A DNA stretch of 14,452 nt from assembly GCA_002329625.1 (NCBI GenBank), contig DCTP01000110.1:23327-37778 (forward strand). The letters run 5' to 3'. Shown here in pieces: positions 7,706 through 13,308 of the stretch; the first letter of the stretch is position 1, and the number at the start of each line of letters is the position of its first letter. Below the pieces are notes generated by a model that searched no databases, was not told the origin of the DNA, and was given only the letters and a program-made list of their open reading frames with translations. The DNA is from Leptolinea sp. UBA1437 (GTDB lineage: Bacteria; Chloroflexota; Anaerolineae; Anaerolineales; Anaerolineaceae). The position numbers and the translations under genes are program-made.

Positions 7706-7740
7706 AATCGGTATGCCTTCCCAATCCCCGAGGAACGATT

Positions 7741-7835
7741 TTTGTCGAAAACAAAGGTCTGGCTTGGAAGATAATCTTCTTACAGTTGCGGGTCAGCATC
7801 GGTTTCGAACCGATTTCCTTGTTTTCCACTGGCTT
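7741..7835 (-). ncRNA. Cobalamin riboswitch upstream of btuFCD
   Basis: The minus strand carries core elements of the cobalamin aptamer. These are the P5 hairpin ATCGGTTCGAAACCGAT (7814-7798), the highly conserved CTGACCCGCAACTGTAA (7796-7780), a small GAAGAT/ATCTTC hairpin after it, and the B12-box-like AAGCCAG-ACC (7765-7756). The outer helix is formed by GGAAAACAAGG (7827-7817) with CCTTTGTTTTC (7757-7747), with one bulged base. When cobalamin binds, the downstream terminator should form and reduce importer expression. The aptamer begins almost at the predicted transcription start, so it is compact on its 5' side. Confidence 0.92.
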
Positions 7836-7839
7836 TTGA

Positions 7840-7848
7840 ATTATACCA
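7840..7848 (-). promoter_or_regulatory. Extended -10 promoter for the riboswitch/btuFCD transcript
   Basis: Minus strand TGGTATAAT (7848-7840) is a perfect -10 with the TG extension. Start would be near 7833, right at the aptamer. The -35 region is poor. It lies 24 bases past the dnaC stop codon. Confidence 0.7.
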
Positions 7849-7872
7849 AATTTATCCTTCGATTATTTATGA

Positions 7873-9312
7873 TTATTTGCCGCGTCGTGAAGGATATCCC
7901 TTCCTTGTCCGTTCCGGTAAAATGGAGACTTGCGGATTACGACTGTACATGGGAACCTGAAACATTTGCGCAACCTGACAAACCTGAAAGTCAACCAAAC
8001 GACTGCGAATATTGGGGTCAATATCTTGGATGGGTAAAACGGTGGTAATTACGGTGGGCAGCGGTGTTAAATAACGATGGTCTAAAATTTGGAACAGCTT
8101 TTCTTTCGCCCACGGGGAGGCATTTGCCGTGTCGAGATGATCCAAAATCAAAAGCGGCGCATTCCGAATTTTTTCGAAAGCGATGTCATAGGAAATGGTA
8201 CTGACCGGACTGAACGTCGCCCGCAGATGATCCAGCAAATCGGCCACCGCCACAAACAGGGGATGATCCATCTGATGCTGCCGGTAATTTCCGATCGCAG
8301 CCGCCAAATGGGTCTTACCGACGCCGTTCGGGCCGGAAAACACCAGCCAACCGGTGGGATGCTGTGCAAAGTTATATGCTAAATTGAAGGCGTTGTTCAA
8401 CTGAGCGGAGGCTTCTTCGGACAGATTTTCTCCGACTCGCGAATCAAAATTTTCAAACGTCCGGTTGGATAAACGATGAAGTGCCGACAAATCGTCCGAT
8501 TCCACCGTATTTGCCATCGGTTTTCGATAATCGGGCGCTTGAATCACAATCCGGGTAACCAAGGACGGATCTTCCAACCGCGAAGCAATCCGACCGTCTA
8601 AGTCCTGCAAGCGGCAATTGGTGGTGATAACCGTCGGCAGCCGATTCACGTAGCGATAATTCAAAATCTGATAAAGTTTTTCCTCAGCCCAAGGAGTTGC
8701 GCTTTGAGTACCCAAATCATCTAAAATTAACAAGGGTATATTGCGAATTTGATCAAAACGTTCGGCATAAGTACCGCTGCTGTCACTGAACGAGGCACGA
8801 ATCCAATCCAACAGGTCGGGAACCGGTAAAAAAATATTGGGAATATGATCGGCTAACGCCGCATTGGAAATCGCAGCCGCCAAATGGGTTTTCCCCGTTC
8901 CGTAATTACCTGTCAGTAGCAGCCAACCGTTTCTTTCCTTCGCAAATTTTTGAGCATGATCGAATGCTAATTTTAAACACAACCGCTCATCCGGCCGCAG
9001 CTGCCCGCGTCCTTCGACATTGAAAGTTTCAAAACTCATATCGGCATAACCGGAAAGATTACTCTCGCGGATTAATTGATTCCGGGTCTCTTCTTCCAGT
9101 TTGGCTTTTCGGCAAGAACAAACATCCATCTTCCCGAACCGGGGATCATCAATCGGATAATCGCCGGCGACGAAACCGATCCCATGGCAAATCGGACAAT
9201 TCGGATCGCCCAAATAAGCTTCACGATTCATATCATCCAAGCTTTTCGGATTCTTCGGGGTGACATTAAAGTCTTTTTTTACCCGTTCAATAATGTCATC
9301 AATAGATTCCAT
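7873..9312 (-). CDS. DnaC/DnaI-like helicase-loader ATPase with two tandem AAA+ modules
   Basis: A 479-residue protein, about twice the usual DnaC/DnaI length. The N-terminus has a probable zinc site (C39-x2-C42 and C65-x-C67). Module 1 (about 92-263) has Walker A GNYGTGKT (135-142), Walker B LLILDD (194-199), sensor-1 TTN232 and arginine R245 in SRLEDP. Module 2 (about 284-445) repeats the same order at a constant offset of about 192 residues: FENF for FETF, Walker A GPNGVGKT (327-334), and LLILDH (387-392), where the second Walker B Asp is His. It also has TTV425 instead of the sensor Asn, and SRLVD. The reading frame is uninterrupted. The ATG overlaps the dnaD end by 14 bases. Role inferred: loading DnaB helicase at replication forks, with module 2 perhaps structural. 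An IstB transposition helper is unlikely, given the operon. Confidence 0.88.
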   Translation of the reverse strand: MESIDDIIERVKKDFNVTPKNPKSLDDMNREAYLGDPNCPICHGIGFVAGDYPIDDPRFGKMDVCSCRKAKLEEETRNQLIRESNLSGYADMSFETFNVEGRGQLRPDERLCLKLAFDHAQKFAKERNGWLLLTGNYGTGKTHLAAAISNAALADHIPNIFLPVPDLLDWIRASFSDSSGTYAERFDQIRNIPLLILDDLGTQSATPWAEEKLYQILNYRYVNRLPTVITTNCRLQDLDGRIASRLEDPSLVTRIVIQAPDYRKPMANTVESDDLSALHRLSNRTFENFDSRVGENLSEEASAQLNNAFNLAYNFAQHPTGWLVFSGPNGVGKTHLAAAIGNYRQHQMDHPLFVAVADLLDHLRATFSPVSTISYDIAFEKIRNAPLLILDHLDTANASPWAKEKLFQILDHRYLTPLPTVITTVLPIQDIDPNIRSRLVDFQVCQVAQMFQVPMYSRNPQVSILPERTRKGYPSRRGK

Positions 9313-9913
9313 TTCGTCCGTTTTCCTTCCATGATTTCAAAATCGTTTCGATATATCGCCAGCTCCGGGCATTGTTCACCACAGCGATATCGATGGCTTC
9401 TGTAATCCATTCTTCCGAATACATTTGTTCCGCGTCTTTTAAACGATCCGCCATTAATGGAGTGAGCGGACCGATGTTTTCCTCATATAACTGGAAAATG
9501 TTCGGGCGAAACAGATTCAACGTTCCCGAAAGATGCAGAAAAGCATCCGGTTTCCATTTTCCTTTTTCTAAATTTTCCACCGCCATCCTTCCCTTCGGAC
9601 TGTTGAGAAAATAGAGAGATTCTCCGCCGTATTCCACTTTCAACAAAGTGCCGCGTAACACCGCCTTTTCGAGACCGTCCTTCAAAGCATCTTCGCGATC
9701 CTCTTCGATTCCGGCTAATCCATCCATAAATTCAGCGGCATCGGTAAAATCCGAATAGAGTATATAGCGCTGGTCGCCTTCGAATTGATTAAGAAGATGG
9801 ATCGCAAACAAACTGACCTTCAATTCGGTCATCGAATCGATTTCAGGCAGTATTTCCTCAAAGAATTGAGTCGGGATAACCTCGATTCCCGTATTAAAAC
9901 CGGAAAAACTCAT
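9299..9913 (-). CDS. dnaD: DnaD-like primosome protein
   Basis: A 204-residue protein placed between the replicative helicase and its presumed loader. The C-terminal part (about 138-196) matches the DnaD/DnaB2 domain: Y143-EENIG-LTP, then WITEAIDIAVVNNARSWRYIETILKSW, the family's YExxIG and W-x-YI-x2-IL-x2-W pattern. The N-terminal 120 residues look like the helical winged-helix half but are divergent. In Firmicutes DnaD helps remodel origin DNA and recruit the helicase-loader complex; a similar role is inferred here. It overlaps the dnaB stop by ATGA and the loader start by 14 bases, so the three genes are probably coupled. Confidence 0.82.
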   Translation of the reverse strand: MSFSGFNTGIEVIPTQFFEEILPEIDSMTELKVSLFAIHLLNQFEGDQRYILYSDFTDAAEFMDGLAGIEEDREDALKDGLEKAVLRGTLLKVEYGGESLYFLNSPKGRMAVENLEKGKWKPDAFLHLSGTLNLFRPNIFQLYEENIGPLTPLMADRLKDAEQMYSEEWITEAIDIAVVNNARSWRYIETILKSWKENGRNGIY

Positions 9914-11307
9914 CGAATTCCTCCGCTGTCCGAAATGCGGGCTGCATCTTCAAAGCGGGCCAGCTTTTTAACAAAGACCAGGTCGATATCTCCCACCGGT
10001 CCGTTTCGATGTTTAGCGACAACTAATTTCATCGCTCCGTCTAAACCGACTGTTTTGCTGTCATCGGTATTGGGGTTATGAAGAAACATCACCACATCGG
10101 CATCTTGTTCCAATGAACCGGATTCCCGCAGATCCGACAAAATCGGGATTTTTTCCGAACGTTGTTCGACACTTCTCGAAAGCTGGGCGGCTGTCAAAAC
10201 CGGTACATTTAATTCCCTCGCCAAAATTTTAAGATTTCGAGAGATATAGGAAACTTCCTGAACCCGATTCTCATTTCGGGAATCGGTACTCATTAATTGC
10301 AGATAATCAACAATGACCAAATCCAAATGATGCTCCAAATCCAATCTTCTGCATTTGGATCGGAGTTGCAGCGGCGTAATTGCCGGCGTATCATCCAGAA
10401 AAACGGTCGTAGTCCCCAACACATCCAATGCATCGATGAACATCGGAAGTTCATCTTCGGCCAATTTCCCGCTGCGAATCTTTTGACTGTTAATCCCTGT
10501 TTGTTGCGCGATCAAACGAATGGCTAATTGTTCGTTGGACATTTCCAATGAAAACATGGCGACGTGCATATGATAATTTAATGCGGCATTTTTCAATACG
10601 GACAGCAGAAAACCGGTCTTACCCATTCCGGGACGTCCGGCAACGATGATTAAATCGGATTTTTGCATCCCTCCCAAAAGACGATCTAAATCTTTGAATC
10701 CGGTGGGGACTCCGACGATATCCTGATCTTGCCGCGCGAGGAGCCGTACTTCATCGTATATGGTTCCCACCACACTACGAATAGGTTGAACTTCGTTTCG
10801 GGTTCTTTTTTCGCTGACATTAAAAATCGCTTTTTCGGAATTATCCAAAATGGTGTCCAAACTTTTGGATTCGTCATAGGCATATTGTTGCATCTGGCTT
10901 GCCGCTGTCAAAACCTGACGCCGCACACTTTTTTCCGCGATAATTTTGGCATAAGATTCGGCGTGCATCGAAGAGGGTGTATTGCTTGCCAGGGAATAAA
11001 GATAAAGCTTCCCGCCCGCTTCTGTTAATTTTCCGTGCTTTTCCAATTCGTTGGCAACGGTTTGGACGTCAATATCTTGTCCTTTTTCCAGAAGAGCGGC
11101 AAACGCTTCCCAAATCCAGCGACAGCGGTGAATATAAAAGTCATTGGCGGAGATAATCTGAGCGACATCATAAAACTTTTCCGAATTAATCAGAATCGCT
11201 CCCAACACCGCTTCTTCCGCCTCGCGGCTGTGCGGTTGTAAGCGTAGATCGGATTCGGAAACTTCCGGAGTGAAATTCTCCGTAGGATAAGGACCGTTTA
11301 TTTCCAT
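9910..11307 (-). CDS. dnaB: Replicative DNA helicase DnaB
   Basis: Hexameric 5'-3' replicative helicase; 465 residues, normal length. The N-terminal domain (about 22-130) begins with PHSREAEEAVLGAIL, followed by a linker and the RecA-like C-terminal domain (about 175-460). Visible motifs are PTGFKDLDRLLGG, Walker A AGRPGMGKT (223-231), FSLEMSNEQL, Walker B VIVDYLQL (D334), LSRSVEQR, SDLRESGSLEQDAD, and the arginine-finger motif KHRNGP (R434). No intein or insertion is present. It starts 3 bases after the bfn stop without a clear ribosome site, suggesting coupling to bfn. Confidence 0.98.
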   Translation of the reverse strand: MEINGPYPTENFTPEVSESDLRLQPHSREAEEAVLGAILINSEKFYDVAQIISANDFYIHRCRWIWEAFAALLEKGQDIDVQTVANELEKHGKLTEAGGKLYLYSLASNTPSSMHAESYAKIIAEKSVRRQVLTAASQMQQYAYDESKSLDTILDNSEKAIFNVSEKRTRNEVQPIRSVVGTIYDEVRLLARQDQDIVGVPTGFKDLDRLLGGMQKSDLIIVAGRPGMGKTGFLLSVLKNAALNYHMHVAMFSLEMSNEQLAIRLIAQQTGINSQKIRSGKLAEDELPMFIDALDVLGTTTVFLDDTPAITPLQLRSKCRRLDLEHHLDLVIVDYLQLMSTDSRNENRVQEVSYISRNLKILARELNVPVLTAAQLSRSVEQRSEKIPILSDLRESGSLEQDADVVMFLHNPNTDDSKTVGLDGAMKLVVAKHRNGPVGDIDLVFVKKLARFEDAARISDSGGIR

Positions 11308-11310
11308 ATC

Positions 11311-11940
11311 TTATATCGGGAAAAGAAGATCATCGGAATTTGAATCCGTGTCCTTCTTTTCGTTATCCTGTTTTCCCGAACGGTCGTTCTTTCCGGTTTC
11401 ACCGGAATCGGGAAGATCAATATTTTTCAAAAAGTCATCGAAAATATTCAATTTCGCATCATCCATAAACTCTTCTTGATCCGGCTCCGCGGCGAAATTT
11501 TTCTTTGCCGAATCTAATTCCCGAATATCTTTCTCGGGTTGGATTCCGGCTGAAAGTAAAACGGTTTTATCGACAAAAATCGGCACTTTACAACGAATCG
11601 CCAGAGAGATCGCATCGGAAGGGCGACTGTCTACAAGTATTTCGTTTCCTTGGGATTCCAAAACCAAAAATGAATAAAAAGTATCGTCCTGAATCTTCGA
11701 AAGAACAACGTTTCTGAGTTTCCCGTCCAACGCTGCAATAACATTTTTCAGTAGATCATGCGGCTGAGGGCGACTGACTTCAATCCCCTGCAGCGCGATT
11801 ACAATCGATTCCGCCTCAAACGAACCGATCCAGATCGGAAGATACAGTTCATTTTTCGGTTCATGCAAAATCAATACCCGTTGTTGTGTGGTTAAACTGA
11901 CTCGAATACTATCGACGGTTACTTCAAACAATTCAGACAT
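11311..11940 (-). CDS. Bifunctional nuclease family protein (DUF151)
   Basis: A 209-residue protein. Residues about 3-130 form the DUF151/BFN domain: VTVDSIRVS, LPIWIGSFEAESIVIALQG, RPQPHDLL, and VDSRPSDAISLAIRCKVPIFV, the family's best-conserved stretch. Members have been reported as RNase/DNase in plants, but the bacterial role is unsettled. The last 70 residues are acidic and low in complexity (asp, lys, ser), probably disordered. It is the first gene of the dnaB operon, with a TATAAT box about 40 bases upstream and a GAGG-type site before the ATG. Confidence 0.9.
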   Translation of the reverse strand: MSELFEVTVDSIRVSLTTQQRVLILHEPKNELYLPIWIGSFEAESIVIALQGIEVSRPQPHDLLKNVIAALDGKLRNVVLSKIQDDTFYSFLVLESQGNEILVDSRPSDAISLAIRCKVPIFVDKTVLLSAGIQPEKDIRELDSAKKNFAAEPDQEEFMDDAKLNIFDDFLKNIDLPDSGETGKNDRSGKQDNEKKDTDSNSDDLLFPI

Positions 11941-11980
11941 TCAATCATCCATCCTCAGACTTCATTTTGAAAGTTTTTCT

Positions 11981-12009
11981 ATTATAAGCTTTCGAATCCG
12001 AAATAATCT
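11981..12009 (-). promoter_or_regulatory. Promoter of the bfn-dnaB-dnaD-dnaC operon
   Basis: Minus strand TATAAT (11986-11981) is a perfect -10 and would start transcription near 11974, giving a leader of about 34 bases. The expected -35 position (12009-12004) does not match TTGACA. It overlaps an inverted repeat, so an activator or repressor may act here. Confidence 0.6.
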
Positions 12010-12020
12010 ATATGATTATT
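12002..12020. repeat. Inverted repeat in the divergent promoter region (candidate operator)
   Basis: AATAATC and GATTATT are perfect 7-base inverted arms separated by TATAT. The dyad covers the presumed -35 region of the bfn promoter, in the region shared with the divergent regulator gene. The site is AT-rich, so chance is a real alternative. Confidence 0.5.
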
Positions 12021-12055
12021 ATAAAGCAGCTTCACTGCATAGAAATATTAATCTT

Positions 12056-12086
12056 TTGAAAGATTCCCGGAATCCTTGGATATAAT
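12056..12086 (+). promoter_or_regulatory. Candidate promoter for the regulator gene, with a long 19-bp spacer and dyad
   Basis: TTGAAA (12056-12061) and TATAAT (12081-12086) are good hexamers but are 19 bp apart. The spacer carries a short dyad GATTC-CCG-GAATC (12062-12074). Over-long spacers with dyads are typical of MerR-type control. The leader to the gene would be about 150 bases. Confidence 0.5.
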
Positions 12087-12152
12087 CGTCAGTCAGAATG
12101 CCTGATAGTATTAAAGTCATATGATATTTATGAAAGTTGTTTACGCAAATAT

Positions 12153-12183
12153 TTCACACTTTTTTAAGAATATTATGTACAAT
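12153..12183 (+). promoter_or_regulatory. Second candidate promoter for the regulator gene
   Basis: TTCACA (12153-12158) and TACAAT (12178-12183) are also spaced by 19 bp. The hexamers are weaker than those at 12056-12086. If used, the leader would be about 55 bases. Confidence 0.3.
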
Positions 12184-12243
12184 AAAATCACTGGCATTCC
12201 CATCGCTCGTTTTGGGCAGTAAATTATTTCAGTGGAGTCGCCG

Positions 12244-12981
12244 TTGGATCAGCTTCAGGATAAGATTATTCTCATAGAAGGTAAGCAGACCGATCACCCC
12301 TCTTTCTTTTTAAGTTTAAAGAAACGGGGATATAATGTGGAAATTGCTTCCACCGGTAATAGTGCCATTGAGAAAATTCAAGAGTCCGATCCGATGATCG
12401 TCCTGATCGATGCGGCTTCAATGCGAACAGCAAGCAATCGGATCGTCTACCGTATCAAGAAGCGCAATCCGGACCTGCCGATCATTCTTATCATTGATGA
12501 AATGCTTAAACAAAAGAAGATTTCCGACAAAGCCGATCTTGTTCTTTGTTTACCGTTTACTGTTCAAAAACTTTTGAATCGGATTATGCTTTTTGCTCCC
12601 GCGAAAAAAAGCACACTCAAATGCGCGGGCGACCTGGCATTGGATACCTCCCGTAATTGCATTTATATTGATAATCGGGTGGTCGGTGTCACTCCGCGAG
12701 TGTCCAAACTTCTTAATTTGTTTATGGATCGTCCCGGTGAGATCATAAAACGGGAAGAATTATTCCGAGAACTATGGGATACAGACTATTTGGAAGACAT
12801 GCGATCTTTAGATGTCCATATACAATGGCTGCGAAAGGCGATCGAGGAAGATCCTAAGAATCCTCAATATTTGATTACCGTCAAAGGAGAGGGGTATCTA
12901 CTCGAACCGAATGGGAACGGGAAAAATAAAAAAATCGATCAGCGCGCTTTATCACCGGTCTGTTGTGAAAAGGACTCCTGA
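12244..12981 (+). CDS. OmpR-type winged-helix regulator with a degenerate receiver domain
   Basis: Predicted DNA-binding transcription factor of 245 residues. Residues about 7-115 follow a response-regulator receiver fold but lack key residues. The acidic pair after strand 1 is E12-G13, and the conserved Lys before Pro-Phe is L103 (CLPF). The phospho-acceptor position keeps D56 (VLIDAASM). Residues about 125-228 are an OmpR/PhoB winged helix: LALDTSRN, VTPRVSKLLNLFMDRPGEIIKREELFRELW, the recognition-helix region RSLDVHIQWLRKAIEEDP, and VKGEGYLL. The TTG at 12244 is chosen because GTGGAG (12232-12237) sits 6 bases before it. A GTG at 12232 in the same frame is possible but would use up that ribosome site. 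There is no adjacent histidine kinase. Targets may include its own and the divergent promoter. Confidence 0.85.
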   Translation: MDQLQDKIILIEGKQTDHPSFFLSLKKRGYNVEIASTGNSAIEKIQESDPMIVLIDAASMRTASNRIVYRIKKRNPDLPIILIIDEMLKQKKISDKADLVLCLPFTVQKLLNRIMLFAPAKKSTLKCAGDLALDTSRNCIYIDNRVVGVTPRVSKLLNLFMDRPGEIIKREELFRELWDTDYLEDMRSLDVHIQWLRKAIEEDPKNPQYLITVKGEGYLLEPNGNGKNKKIDQRALSPVCCEKDS

Positions 12982-13022
12982 TCTCCTGTCATAAGGTTCA
13001 TGAATCCTTTGCACCAAATGTT

Positions 13023-13028
13023 TATAAT
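13023..13028 (+). promoter_or_regulatory. -10 box of the serS leader transcript
   Basis: TATAAT places the transcription start near 13035, at the beginning of the T-box leader. No good -35 lies 16-18 bases upstream. A short dyad (AAGGTTC...GAATCCTT, 12993-13009) covers that region. Confidence 0.55.
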
Positions 13029-13034
13029 AAGCAT

Positions 13035-13283
13035 TAATAAGATAGGCCAAGCGGGACTTTAATTCGGCTACCAGATGACAGAGAGTCGCCGGTTGATGAG
13101 AGGCGGCAACAAGTTCGAATTTATCCACCCTGCGCATAAAAAAATGCAGGCCGCTTTCGGAAAGCAATGATGCGATAAGAAAGCCGATTCGGGATCGTTA
13201 TCTCCCAACAAAGAGGCTCTTGGTTGAGCAAATGCAGGTGGTACCACGGAAACCCCTTCGTCCTGCCGGACGGGGGATTTTTT
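13035..13283 (+). ncRNA. T-box riboswitch leader, serine-specific
   Basis: The leader fills most of the 327-base gap before serS. The T-box sequence GCAGGTGGTACCACGG is at 13234-13249. Stem I distal features are visible: the AGAGA bulge (13080-13084), the stem GTCGCC/GGCGGC (13085-13090 with 13102-13107) and the loop GGTTGATGAGA, matching the GNUGNNA T-loop. Below it AATTCG (13061-13066) pairs with CGAATT (13116-13121), and the next 3' loop contains UCC (13124-13126), a serine codon and the likely specifier. The antiterminator pairs GCAGG (13234-13238) with CCTGC (13262-13266), excluding the terminator. Uncharged tRNA-Ser should stabilise the antiterminator and switch serS on. Confidence 0.93.
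13253..13283 (+). terminator. T-box leader intrinsic terminator
   Basis: CCCC-TT-CGTCC pairs with GGACG-GGGG (13253-13263 with 13268-13276) around a TGCC loop, with a TT bulge, followed by six T residues (13278-13283). CGTCC is shared with the antiterminator, so the two structures are mutually exclusive. Confidence 0.9.
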
Positions 13284-13308
13284 AATGGATAAATAAGAGG
13301 AGTTATTT

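Noticed and set aside
7713..8048. Plus-strand open frame across the cobalamin riboswitch
   Set aside because: It is antisense to the aptamer and to the end of the loader gene; the structured RNA explains the sequence.
7873..9312. IstB-type transposition helper of an IS21 element
   Set aside because: There is no IstA transposase, no terminal repeats, and the gene overlaps dnaD in a primosome operon.
7873..9312. Two adjacent genes joined by a sequencing error
   Set aside because: The frame is continuous through the inter-module linker, no stop or start with ribosome site separates the modules, and spacing between motifs is regular.
12993..13009. Dyad AAGGTTC/GAATCCTT as terminator of the regulator gene
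   Set aside because: The stem is bulged and followed by only three T residues; it overlaps the serS promoter region instead.
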